Positions 23,253 to 31,007 of a stretch of DNA of 32,087 nucleotides are shown piece by piece. Position numbers and translations under genes: made by a program. The stretch spans positions 1 to 32,087 of the forward strand of contig JBKHBO010000017.1 in assembly GCA_046542315.1 (NCBI GenBank), written 5' to 3'. The stretch's first letter is position 1. Each line of letters opens with the position of its first letter. The notes under the pieces are model-generated. The model ran no database searches. It saw only the letters and a program-made list of their open reading frames with translations, and had not been told where the DNA came from. The DNA is from PWPR01 sp046542315 (GTDB lineage: Bacteria > Bacillota > UBA994 > PWPR01).

Positions 23253-23281
23253 GTGACATTTGTCAGGTGATGTATTATAAT
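23253..23281 (+). promoter_or_regulatory. Promoter of prmA-rsmE-mtaB
   Basis: GTGACA (23253-23258), exactly 17 bases, then the perfect -10 TATAAT (23276-23281), 30 bases before the prmA ATG. An inverted repeat TGACA-TT-TGTCA (23254-23265) overlaps the -35 box and could be an operator. Confidence 0.75.
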
Positions 23282-23310
23282 AAAAGCTATCAAAAAGAAA
23301 AGGTGATAAT

Positions 23311-24252
23311 ATGTCACAATGGATGGAAATAAAAATACATACAAAATATGATGCTGCAGATGCAGTAGGAGATATTTTTTACAGGAATGGGGCGAATGGA
23401 CTAGTTATTGAAGATATTGAAGTTGCACTAGATAAAGACTCTTCTATTAACTGGGATTATACGGAGTTACCTGTTAATGAAACACTTCCTGAATGTGTTA
23501 ATATAGTGGCATATTTACCTATTGATGATTCAATATTTAAAACAATAGAAGAAATTCAAGCTGAGATTGAAAATATCAGAGATTATGGTTTAAATGTTGG
23601 CTCTGGTGAGCTTGAGTATCATTCAGTAGATGAAAAAGATTGGCAGAGTAATTGGAAGGAGTTTTTTACACCCATCCAGATTGGCGAATCATTTGTTGTC
23701 AAGCCAGAGTGGGAAGATATTTCTTTTGAGGGTAAGAAAACTATTACAATTGACCCTGGAATGGCTTTTGGAACAGGTTCTCATGCAACAACACAACAAG
23801 CATTAACTCTAATGGAGAAATACCTCGATGAAGGTGAAAAAGTCATTGATGTTGGCTGTGGCTCAGGAATATTGACAATAGGTGCAAGCTATTTAAATGC
23901 AGGTTATATTTTAGCTATAGATATAGATGACCAGGCAATCAAAATGACTAGCAGTAATATTGCACTTAATGAAGTCAAAAATACTGAAATAGAAGTAATA
24001 GAAAACAATTTATTAGAGGGTATTGATTTGATGGTTGATGTAGTTGTTGCTAATATTACAGCTCCTATTTTGAATAAGCTAATTCCACAAGCAACAAAAA
24101 TAACAAATATAAATGGATATTTTATTTGTGCGGGAATAATTGATGAATATGAAATGCAAGTTCAAGAAACCTTGATAAGTAACGGTTATAAAATTGTTGA
24201 TAGACTAGTTGAGAGAGATTGGGTTGCATTAGCAGCAAGTAAGGTGAGATAA
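23311..24252 (+). CDS. prmA: Ribosomal protein L11 methyltransferase
   Basis: PrmA trimethylates lysines and the N-terminus of ribosomal protein L11. The 313-residue protein has the N-terminal L11-binding domain (1-60, MSQWMEIKIHTK opening), a linker containing VDEKDWQSNWKEFF, and a class I SAM-binding domain with DPGMAFGTGSHATT, VIDVGCGSGIL (G182-C-G-S-G186) and the NIT-type active motif VVVANITAPIL near 249-259. ATG at 23311 follows AAAAGGTGAT. It has its own promoter after the dnaJ terminator and is followed by rsmE with one base between stop and start. Confidence 0.97.
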   Translation: MSQWMEIKIHTKYDAADAVGDIFYRNGANGLVIEDIEVALDKDSSINWDYTELPVNETLPECVNIVAYLPIDDSIFKTIEEIQAEIENIRDYGLNVGSGELEYHSVDEKDWQSNWKEFFTPIQIGESFVVKPEWEDISFEGKKTITIDPGMAFGTGSHATTQQALTLMEKYLDEGEKVIDVGCGSGILTIGASYLNAGYILAIDIDDQAIKMTSSNIALNEVKNTEIEVIENNLLEGIDLMVDVVVANITAPILNKLIPQATKITNINGYFICAGIIDEYEMQVQETLISNGYKIVDRLVERDWVALAASKVR

Positions 24253-24253
24253 A

Positions 24254-24973
24254 TTGCATAGGATATTTTTGGAAGCAAAATTAGAATTAAATACTCAATT
24301 AGAAATAAATGATGAGCAAGCTCATCATTTATTTAATGTTTTGAGGATGAATCCTGGTGATGAAATAGAAGTGGTAGATGTTAATAAGAATTTGTTTATA
24401 GCCTCTCTTGAAAAGTCATCAAAATTTGTGGTAACTACAAAAGTAGATGTAACTACTGAACCATCTGTTGATATAACTATATTCCAAGGGATTCCAAAAA
24501 AAGATAAGCTTGAACAAGTAATTAAGATGGGGACTGAAATAGGTGCAAGTAGATTTGTTCCAGTTCATATGAAACGATCTGTTGTTAAAATTAAACCTGA
24601 GAAGGTAGAAAAACTTGTTAATAGATGGAGTAGAATTGCTTTGTCAGCTTCAAAGCAATCTAAAAGACAAGAAATACCTTTAGTTAGTCAGCCTATTGAG
24701 TTTGAGGAAATGATAAATAGATTTGATGAGTATGATCTAATAATATGCTTATATGAAAATGAGGACAATATTAGCTTAAAAGATGTTAATATAAAAAATT
24801 ATTCTAAAATTGCGCTTATTATTGGGCCTGAAGGTGGAATTTCAAATCAAGAAGTAAAAAAATTACAAGCTACTAAAACAATATTTTGTTCTTTAGGACC
24901 AAGAATCCTAAGAACAGAGACAGCTGGCGTTGTGGCTCTCAGTATAATTCTATATTTAACTGGTGATATATAA
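24254..24973 (+). CDS. rsmE: 16S rRNA (uracil(1498)-N(3))-methyltransferase
   Basis: RsmE methylates U1498 in helix 44 of 16S rRNA. The 239-residue protein has an N-terminal PUA-like domain (1-70, beginning MHRIFL) and a SPOUT domain with a C-terminal trefoil knot: QGIPKKDKLEQVIKMGTEIG, then IGPEGGISNQEV and LGPRILRTETAGVVAL, the SAM-binding loops. Start is TTG at 24254, two bases after the last base of the prmA stop, with AAGGTGAG as SD. The stop shares a base with the mtaB ATG (TAATG). Confidence 0.96.
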   Translation: MHRIFLEAKLELNTQLEINDEQAHHLFNVLRMNPGDEIEVVDVNKNLFIASLEKSSKFVVTTKVDVTTEPSVDITIFQGIPKKDKLEQVIKMGTEIGASRFVPVHMKRSVVKIKPEKVEKLVNRWSRIALSASKQSKRQEIPLVSQPIEFEEMINRFDEYDLIICLYENEDNISLKDVNIKNYSKIALIIGPEGGISNQEVKKLQATKTIFCSLGPRILRTETAGVVALSIILYLTGDI

Positions 24974-26289
24974 TGAATAAAACATATGAAGAAGTCAACT
25001 TATATATTTCTACTTTAGGGTGTAAAGTTAATCAATCGGAAAGTAATGCAATAGCAAATTATCTAATAAATCAGGGAGCAACTTTAACTGATGAAATAAA
25101 AGCAAATATTATTATCGTTAATTCATGCGCAGTAACAGTGCAAGCAGCTAGTAAAACAAGACATGAGTTAAGAAGGTTGAGAAAAGCAAACACTACTGCT
25201 TTATTGATATTTATGGGGTGCTATGTTGAGCAAAATGAGATAGAAGAAGATATATTTGAATTAGCAGATGTTTTGATTGGAACAAGTAATAAAGAAATTA
25301 TTTATGATGTTATTAATGAATATTTTTGTAGTGATTCACAAATTGATTTTAAAGATTTATCAAAGAAAAAACGATATGGATTCTCTGAATTAATTGGAGT
25401 TGCTGATAGTAATCGTACAAGAGCACAGGTAAGAATTCAGGATGGTTGTGAAAATTATTGCACATATTGTATTATCCCTTATTTACGTGGCCCAGAAAGA
25501 AGTAGAAAGAAAGAAAATATAATAGAAGAAATTATGTCATTAGAAAAAATAGGATATAAAGAAATTGTTTTAACAGGGATACATCTAGGTTCTTATGGGA
25601 ATGATTTTGACTTTGACTATGATTTATCAGCTCTCCTCAAAGATTTGTTAATACATACTAAAATTCCTAGAATCAGACTTTCATCAATAGAGCCAAATGA
25701 AATAACAGAAGAATTAGTAGAGCTTTTTAAAAACCATGATAGATTAATGTCGCATTTACATATTCCTCTTCAAAGCGGGTCAGATAAGATTTTAAAAAAA
25801 ATGAATCGCAAATATACCACCAATGAATACAGAGAGCTAATAAAAATGCTAAGGCAAAATATCGAAGGGATAGCTATAACAACAGATTTAATAATAGGTT
25901 TTCCAGGAGAAACAAATAAAGATTTTGAGGATATATATAATTATGTTAAAGATATTAATTTTTCACAGATGCATGTTTTTAGATATTCTAAAAGAGAAGG
26001 AACTGCAGCAGCAAGTATGCCTGATCAAGTAGATGGAAACATATCAAAAGAGAGAAGTAAAAAGATAAGAGAATTAGAGAAGATCATGAGTGAATCTTAT
26101 ACAAGTAATATGCTAGGAGAAACTTATAATGTTCTAATAGAACAAAAGATCAATAGCAGTGAGTTTTTTGGACATTCCGAAAATTATGCAAAAGTAATAG
26201 TCCAGCAGGAAAATTTAATAACTAATAAAATATATAAGGTGAAAATAATTAGTAATTCCCCTTACTCTGTTAAGGGTGTTATGGTATAA
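24973..26289 (+). CDS. mtaB: tRNA (N6-threonylcarbamoyladenosine(37)-C2)-methylthiotransferase
   Basis: MtaB (YqeV) adds a methylthio group to t6A37 in ANN-decoding tRNAs. The 438-residue protein carries two iron-sulfur clusters: the N-terminal MTTase domain has STLGCKVNQSESN, NSCAVT and GCYVEQ cysteines; the radical-SAM core has C159-x3-C163-x2-C166 (CENYCTYC). LHIPLQSGSDKIL and LIIGFPGET support it, and a TRAM domain lies at about 375-438. The KVNQSE form, rather than the YMNxxD of MiaB, supports MtaB. ATG overlaps the rsmE stop by one base. A promoter for the next gene lies across its stop codon. Confidence 0.95.
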   Translation: MNKTYEEVNLYISTLGCKVNQSESNAIANYLINQGATLTDEIKANIIIVNSCAVTVQAASKTRHELRRLRKANTTALLIFMGCYVEQNEIEEDIFELADVLIGTSNKEIIYDVINEYFCSDSQIDFKDLSKKKRYGFSELIGVADSNRTRAQVRIQDGCENYCTYCIIPYLRGPERSRKKENIIEEIMSLEKIGYKEIVLTGIHLGSYGNDFDFDYDLSALLKDLLIHTKIPRIRLSSIEPNEITEELVELFKNHDRLMSHLHIPLQSGSDKILKKMNRKYTTNEYRELIKMLRQNIEGIAITTDLIIGFPGETNKDFEDIYNYVKDINFSQMHVFRYSKREGTAAASMPDQVDGNISKERSKKIRELEKIMSESYTSNMLGETYNVLIEQKINSSEFFGHSENYAKVIVQQENLITNKIYKVKIISNSPYSVKGVMV

Positions 26290-26290
26290 T
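26262..26290 (+). promoter_or_regulatory. Promoter of the HIT gene, inside the end of mtaB
   Basis: TTACTC (26262-26267), 17 bases, then TATAAT (26285-26290) preceded by TGG (extended -10). The -10 box contains the mtaB stop codon. The weak -35 lowers certainty. Confidence 0.5.
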
Positions 26291-26327
26291 TTATTTGTGT
26301 TGTCAATAACAAAGGAGGTGTAAGGTT

Positions 26328-26669
26328 ATGCAAAATTGTATATTTTGCAAAATTATTGCAAACGAACTACCATCGAAAAAGGTTTATGAAGATGATAATT
26401 TGTTAGCATTTGAAGATATAAATCCTATTGCACCCATTCACATGTTGTTAATACCAAAAAAACATATTTCTTCTTTAGCCAAACTCAATGAAGAAAACAA
26501 AGAAATTACAAATGAGCTTTTGTTTGTTGCATCAGAGTTAGGTAAAGAATATTGTGGTAATAATGGTTTTAGAGTAGTAATAAATACAGGTGAAGATGGT
26601 GGACAAGAGGTTGATCACTTGCACCTACATATTATAGGTGGCAGGAAAATGACCTGGCCACCAGGTTAA
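26328..26669 (+). CDS. HIT family nucleotide-binding hydrolase (HinT-like)
   Basis: The 113-residue protein is a Hint-branch HIT protein that would hydrolyse purine nucleoside phosphoramidates. It has the N-terminal CIFCKIIANELPSKKVYED with C4 and C7 (zinc ligands in some members), the strand pattern LLIPKKHI, and the catalytic triad H97-x-H99-x-H101 in DHLHLHIIGG. The WPPG ending is typical. ATG at 26328 is preceded by an ideal SD, AAAGGAGGTG (26311-26320). A promoter upstream and a hairpin over its stop suggest a single-gene unit. Confidence 0.96.
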   Translation: MQNCIFCKIIANELPSKKVYEDDNLLAFEDINPIAPIHMLLIPKKHISSLAKLNEENKEITNELLFVASELGKEYCGNNGFRVVINTGEDGGQEVDHLHLHIIGGRKMTWPPG

Positions 26670-26676
26670 ACTTTTT
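26652..26676 (+). terminator. Terminator overlapping the end of the HIT gene
   Basis: ACCTGG (26652-26657), loop CCA, CCAGGT (26661-26666), then the stop codon and CTTTTT. The stem lies within the last coding codons. It is short (6 bp) but G+C-rich. Confidence 0.5.
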
Positions 26677-26677
26677 G

Positions 26678-26706
26678 TTGACAGAGAAGAACTAAGGATA
26701 TATAAT
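26678..26706 (+). promoter_or_regulatory. Consensus promoter of rpsU
   Basis: TTGACA (26678-26683), exactly 17 bases, TATAAT (26701-26706): a perfect sigma-A consensus, fitting strong expression of a ribosomal protein. Confidence 0.95.
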
Positions 26707-26753
26707 TGTCTGGTATTATATAATGGCAATTTCCGGGAGGGGGGTTAAGGCAG

Positions 26754-26939
26754 ATGGCAGAAGTAAAGGTCGGTAAAAATGAAAGTCTAGACCAAGCTCT
26801 GCGCCGATTTAACCGGGAATGCCGTAAGGCTGGTATTCTAAAAGAAGTGCGCAGACGGGAGCATTATGAAAAGCCAAGCGTCAAGCGTAAAAAGAAAGCT
26901 GAAGCGGCTCGTAGAAAAAAACGTAAAAGCGATGATTAA
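26754..26939 (+). CDS. rpsU: 30S ribosomal protein S21
   Basis: The 61-residue basic protein matches bS21: EVKVGKNESLDQALRRFNRE, CRKAGILKEVRRREHYEKPS and a Lys/Arg-rich tail ending KKRKSDD. bS21 binds the 30S platform near the mRNA exit and helps initiation. ATG at 26754 follows a G-rich leader (GGGAGGGGGG). Base use is unlike the neighbours: by hand count, 56 of 120 bases at 26761-26880 are G or C (47 percent), and nine of eleven Arg codons are CGN, while AGA dominates nearby genes. It has its own promoter and terminator. Confidence 0.98.
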   Translation: MAEVKVGKNESLDQALRRFNRECRKAGILKEVRRREHYEKPSVKRKKKAEAARRKKRKSDD

Positions 26940-26946
26940 TAGCAAT

Positions 26947-26979
26947 AAAACATTAGGGCTAATGCTCTAATGTTTTTTT
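26947..26979 (+). terminator. Terminator of rpsU
   Basis: AAAACATTAG (26947-26956) pairs with CTAATGTTTT (26967-26976), and a run of seven T (26973-26979) ends it. Confidence 0.88.
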
Positions 26980-27008
26980 GTCTTAATTTATTATAATGAC
27001 ACTAATAA

Positions 27009-27037
27009 TTGTTAATCATCTCTAAAAGATATATAAT
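27009..27037 (+). promoter_or_regulatory. Promoter of the phoH operon
   Basis: TTGTTA (27009-27014), exactly 17 bases, then TATAAT (27032-27037). The predicted leader of about 45 bases carries a palindrome before the SD. Confidence 0.78.
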
Positions 27038-27062
27038 GAGATATACATTAGATAACATAAAG

Positions 27063-27076
27063 TTATGGTACCATAA
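27063..27076 (+). repeat. 14-bp palindrome before the phoH SD
   Basis: TTATGGTACCATAA is a perfect palindrome whose last bases run into AAGGAGG (27075-27081). A second hairpin, ATAAC-ATAAA-GTTAT (27052-27066), uses the same TTAT, so the two would be mutually exclusive in RNA. It could be an operator or a translational control element, or chance. Confidence 0.45.
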
Positions 27077-27091
27077 GGAGGTTATTTTTTT

Positions 27092-28066
27092 TTGACTGAA
27101 GGAATGCAAGAAAGAAAACTACTAATTAGATCAATAGACGAGATACGAGCTTTATTTGGGGAGAGAGACTCTTTTTTAAAGCAAATTTCAGAAGCTCTAG
27201 ATGTTCAAATAGTTACTCGGGACAATGAAATTGTTATCAGTGGTCAAGAAGAAAACGTGAATAAAGCAGATAAAGTTTTTAGAGAATTACTTTCTGTTCT
27301 TAGAAAAGGAAGATCATTAGAAGAGCGTGATATTGATTATGCTGTAAGGATTGTTGATAGCAATGAAGATTTAGATCTATTAAATCTGTCTGATGATGAA
27401 ATTGTATTTACAAATAGAGGCAAGTTAGTAAGGCCAAAAACTAAAGGTCAAAAAATGTATGTTGATGCAGTAAGAAATAATACTTTAGTATTTGGTGTGG
27501 GTCCAGCAGGAACTGGAAAAACTTATCTCGCTATTGCTTTGGCTGTTGCAGCTTTAAGAGCTAAAGACGTTGATAGAATAATCTTAACTAGACCAGCGGT
27601 AGAAGCAGGAGAAAGATTAGGATTTTTACCAGGAGATTTGCAAGCAAAAATTGATCCATATTTAAGACCTCTATATGACGCTTTATTTGATATTTTAGGA
27701 AATGATCAATTTGCTAAATATATGGAAAGAGGAATAATTGAAGTCGCTCCTTTAGCATATATGAGAGGGAGAACATTAGATAATAGTTTTATTATATTAG
27801 ATGAAGCCCAAAACTCAACTAAAGAGCAAATGAAAATGTTCTTAACAAGACTAGGATTTGGTTCTAAAGCAATAGTGACAGGAGATATAACGCAAATTGA
27901 CTTGCCAAGGAATAATAAATCGGGTCTTATTCAAGCTATAAATGTATTAAAGAATATAGATGACATAGGTATTGTTATGCTAACAGCAAAAGATGTTGTA
28001 AGGCATAAACTAGTACAAAAAATTGTAAAAGCATATGAAAAGAGTGAAAAAGCGCGAAAGAAATAG
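27092..28066 (+). CDS. phoH: PhoH family ATPase
   Basis: The 324-residue protein has an N-terminal KH-like domain (about 15-75, DVQIVTRDNEIVISGQEENV) and a P-loop ATPase domain: Walker A GPAGTGKT at 137-144, TRPAVEAGERLGFLPGD, Walker B FIILDEAQNST, and TGDITQIDLPR. PhoH proteins are RNA-associated ATPases/helicase-like; in Bacillota the gene precedes pgpH and ybeY, suggesting a link to RNA or ribosome maturation. TTG start after AAGGAGG with a ten-base spacing; the in-frame ATG at 27104 is too far from that SD. It is first in an operon running through DUF881. Confidence 0.95.
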   Translation: MTEGMQERKLLIRSIDEIRALFGERDSFLKQISEALDVQIVTRDNEIVISGQEENVNKADKVFRELLSVLRKGRSLEERDIDYAVRIVDSNEDLDLLNLSDDEIVFTNRGKLVRPKTKGQKMYVDAVRNNTLVFGVGPAGTGKTYLAIALAVAALRAKDVDRIILTRPAVEAGERLGFLPGDLQAKIDPYLRPLYDALFDILGNDQFAKYMERGIIEVAPLAYMRGRTLDNSFIILDEAQNSTKEQMKMFLTRLGFGSKAIVTGDITQIDLPRNNKSGLIQAINVLKNIDDIGIVMLTAKDVVRHKLVQKIVKAYEKSEKARKK

Positions 28067-28075
28067 GTGTATTTG

Positions 28076-30193
28076 ATGGTAGAAATTTTTAGATCTATTT
28101 ATAGAATATATAATAAGTATTTTTTAAGAAAGCCAGTTGTCAAAAAAGGCTTAATTTTAGTGAGCTCTTTTTTAGTGATTTGGTTAGTAGCAGTTGTTTC
28201 AATAATACCTAAAAATATGAATGTCGACGAAGGGGATTTGAGTGAGAACACTATTTATGCCCCCTTTGATATAGAAAATGAAATTGCAACAAATAGGAAT
28301 AAACAAAAAGCAATTGATAGTGTGCCAGATGCTTATGTACGCGATATGGCTCATGAAGAAAATGTTTATGAGAATCTTAACTTAGTCTTAACAGAAATTG
28401 TTAATGAAGAAGAACTACCTTTAGAAGAATTAAGGGATAAACTAACTAACTTGGGAGATGGATCTATCTCTCAAAGGATAATTAATCTATCAAACAATAG
28501 CATTAGATACATTCAACAATTAGAAGAAGATGAGTTTGGATCTTTTTCAAGGCAATCTGTCAATATATTAAAGACAGTATATGATGATGGAATTGGCACT
28601 ATAGAAAGAGGTCACCAGCTTATAGATTCAGAGATAGAAAACAATAGTTTACCAGACCCAGAAAAAAAAGTAATAAGAGAAGTCTTATATACAGTATTTA
28701 GCCCAAGTTATCAGTATAGTGAAGAACTAACTTCAGAATTAAGAGAAGAAGCTAGAGCAAATGTAAAACCTGTCATTGTTCGTAAAGGTGATGTATTGGT
28801 TTATGAAGGGCAAATTATTGATAATGAGAGCATAGAAATGTTAAAAGTATCTGGATTTATTAATGGAACAAGAAGGCAGCAAATGATACTTGGATTAGGC
28901 CTCTTTTTATTAATTGTTCTATCTTTGTCATTTTTAACTATAATTACTTTTAGCAAAGAAGTATTTAATAAAGTCAGCAACTTAAGCTTGTTTTTTCTAG
29001 TTTTAGTATTAGGTTATATAGCTTCAAGTTTATTAGTAAACATATCGCCTTACTTAATTGTGGGTATAGCTCTTGCTGTAATTATTGCTGTATTACTTGA
29101 TTGGAAACCAGCAGTAATAATGCTATTGACACATAATTTCCTAGTCATTCCGATGTTAATAGATAACTATTTAATTTTAACTTCAATTACTATTGGTGGC
29201 TTAGTAGCAATTGCGATTAGTGACCAAATGAATCAAAGATCTGACATGGTTCGAATCGCAATTGGAAGTGCAGCGATGCAAACTATCTTTTTATTTAGTA
29301 TGTATCTATATAATGGTAACCTTTCAGGATCGGGTAATTTATTTACACAATTATCAATCTCTGGAGTATCTTCTATGACGTTTGTGATAATTGCTATAGG
29401 ATCTTTACCCTTCTTTGAGAATCTTTTTGGAATAATTTCATCGGTAAGATTGTTGGAACTATCAAATCCTAATAGAAAACTTTTAAGAAAGATGCAAAAA
29501 GAAGCTCCTGGAACTTATAATCATAGTCTAATAGTCGCAAATCTAGCAGAGGTAGCCGCAGATGCAGTAGGAGCAAATGCCTTATTAGCTAGAGTAGGCG
29601 CATATTATCATGACATTGGAAAGTTAAAAAGGCCACAGTTTTTTGTAGAAAATCAACTAACCGAAGAAAATCCTCATGAAAAATATGAACCTTCTTTGAG
29701 TGCATTAATAATATCATCTCACGTAAAAGACGGTGTAGAAATAGCTAAAGAGTATAAATTACCAAAGCAAATAATAGATATAATTGAACAACATCATAGT
29801 GAAAGTACTGTTAATTATTTTTATCATAAAGCTTTAAATAGTAAAGAACTGGAAAAGACAATAAAAAGAAAAGAATATCAATATGACGGGCCAAAGCCAA
29901 AAACAAAAGAAGCTGCTATTGTTATGCTGGCTGATACTGTAGAAGCTGCTGTTAGGTCTTTACAAAGACGCACTCCATCAAAAGTAGAAGAATTGGTGAA
30001 AAAACTTGTTAAAGATAAATTAGAAGATGGCGAATTAGATAAGTGTGATCTCACATTTAAGGATATTGATACAATGATAAAAACATTTACACAATCATTA
30101 TCTGGGGTTTATCATAGTAGAATTGCATACCCAGAAAAAAGTATTGCTGATCTAGAGAGGAGCAGGAAACTTGGTCGACATTCAAATAAGTAA
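28076..30193 (+). CDS. pgpH: 7TM-HD c-di-AMP phosphodiesterase (PgpH type)
   Basis: With ATG at 28076 (AGGTG six bases upstream; the GTG at 28067 has no SD) the protein has 705 residues. It has an N-terminal TM helix (about 22-42), an external 7TMR-HD domain (45-270, DLSENTIYAPFDIENEI and VIVRKGDVLVYEGQII), a seven-helix region (about 270-460), then a cytosolic HD domain with H483 (YNHSL), H512-D513 (YYHDIGK), SSHVKDG and EQHHSES, and ADTVEAAVR. All metal-binding residues appear present. In Listeria, PgpH degrades the essential second messenger c-di-AMP, which controls osmolyte and potassium balance. Its last 23 bases overlap ybeY. Confidence 0.94.
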   Translation: MVEIFRSIYRIYNKYFLRKPVVKKGLILVSSFLVIWLVAVVSIIPKNMNVDEGDLSENTIYAPFDIENEIATNRNKQKAIDSVPDAYVRDMAHEENVYENLNLVLTEIVNEEELPLEELRDKLTNLGDGSISQRIINLSNNSIRYIQQLEEDEFGSFSRQSVNILKTVYDDGIGTIERGHQLIDSEIENNSLPDPEKKVIREVLYTVFSPSYQYSEELTSELREEARANVKPVIVRKGDVLVYEGQIIDNESIEMLKVSGFINGTRRQQMILGLGLFLLIVLSLSFLTIITFSKEVFNKVSNLSLFFLVLVLGYIASSLLVNISPYLIVGIALAVIIAVLLDWKPAVIMLLTHNFLVIPMLIDNYLILTSITIGGLVAIAISDQMNQRSDMVRIAIGSAAMQTIFLFSMYLYNGNLSGSGNLFTQLSISGVSSMTFVIIAIGSLPFFENLFGIISSVRLLELSNPNRKLLRKMQKEAPGTYNHSLIVANLAEVAADAVGANALLARVGAYYHDIGKLKRPQFFVENQLTEENPHEKYEPSLSALIISSHVKDGVEIAKEYKLPKQIIDIIEQHHSESTVNYFYHKALNSKELEKTIKRKEYQYDGPKPKTKEAAIVMLADTVEAAVRSLQRRTPSKVEELVKKLVKDKLEDGELDKCDLTFKDIDTMIKTFTQSLSGVYHSRIAYPEKSIADLERSRKLGRHSNK

Positions 30194-30605
30194 TCTTGAC
30201 GAAAGAGGAATTTTAAATATTGAAGATGTTGAAAAGTTAGAAAATTTCGCTAAAGATATTTGTAAAGAAATAGGAATTAAAAATAAAACTATTAGTATAG
30301 TTATAACTGATAGCGATGTTGTGTCTAAGTTAAATAAACAATATAGAGATGTTGATTCAACTACAGATGTATTGTCATTTCCTTTAAATGAGCTTGAATC
30401 TCACGAAAAGGTATTAGGCGAAATCGTAATTGATTTAGATAGAGCAAAACTGCAATCAGATGAATATAATAATAGTATACTAAGAGAATTGTCCTTTCTA
30501 ATAATGCATGGGATCCTGCATTTAATTGGATATGATCATGATAAGGACCACAGGGGAGACATGAGAGAAAAGGAAAAATCGTTAGAACACTTTTTGTTAA
30601 AATAA
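30171..30605 (+). CDS. ybeY: Endoribonuclease YbeY (rRNA maturation factor)
   Basis: YbeY is a zinc metalloprotein used in 16S rRNA 3'-end maturation and ribosome quality control. The 144-residue protein has the zinc motif HGILHLIGYDH with H113, H117 and H123, and the family stretches LNKQYRDVDSTTDVLSFPL and LGEIVIDLDRA. TTG at 30171 follows GAGGAG (30157-30162) by eight bases. The gene overlaps the end of pgpH by 23 bases, implying coupled translation. A dgkA gene follows, as in Bacillus-type gene order. Confidence 0.97.
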   Translation: MVDIQISNLDERGILNIEDVEKLENFAKDICKEIGIKNKTISIVITDSDVVSKLNKQYRDVDSTTDVLSFPLNELESHEKVLGEIVIDLDRAKLQSDEYNNSILRELSFLIMHGILHLIGYDHDKDHRGDMREKEKSLEHFLLK

Positions 30606-30637
30606 ATAAAAAAGTTAAGATGAGGAGTTCTTATTAG

Positions 30638-31000
30638 ATGTCTAACATAATAAGATCATTCAAAAATGCTATAAGAGGACTTTTTATAGCTTATAAAGAA
30701 GAAAGAAATTTAAAAATTCATTTTATGATTTCTATTCTTGTACTCTTATTTGCAATATTTTTTAATATTTCAAATCTTGAGCTTACTTTGCTTCTTCTTG
30801 TTATTATGGTTGTAATAGCTATGGAGATGCTAAACACTGCTTTAGAAAGGATACTAGACATAATAAGCCCTAAGTATAATAATAATGTTGGCAAGATAAA
30901 AGATGTTGCTGCTGGCAGTGTCCTTGTGTGTGCCTTTATTGCAGCTATTATAGGAATACTAATATTTACGCCATATGTATATGAAAGATTGGGTAGGTGA
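30638..31000 (+). CDS. dgkA: Diacylglycerol/undecaprenol kinase (DgkA family)
   Basis: The 120-residue integral membrane kinase has three hydrophobic helices (about 28-46, 47-68 and 92-112) and the family signature EMLNTALERILDII at 63-76, then KDVAAGSVLV at 87-96. Gram-positive members mainly phosphorylate undecaprenol, feeding the cell-wall lipid carrier pool. ATG at 30638 follows GAGGAG. It sits between ybeY and the DUF881 gene in the same operon; in Bacillus, cdd and era follow at this point instead. Confidence 0.93.
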   Translation: MSNIIRSFKNAIRGLFIAYKEERNLKIHFMISILVLLFAIFFNISNLELTLLLLVIMVVIAMEMLNTALERILDIISPKYNNNVGKIKDVAAGSVLVCAFIAAIIGILIFTPYVYERLGR

Positions 31001-31007
31001 GGAATAG

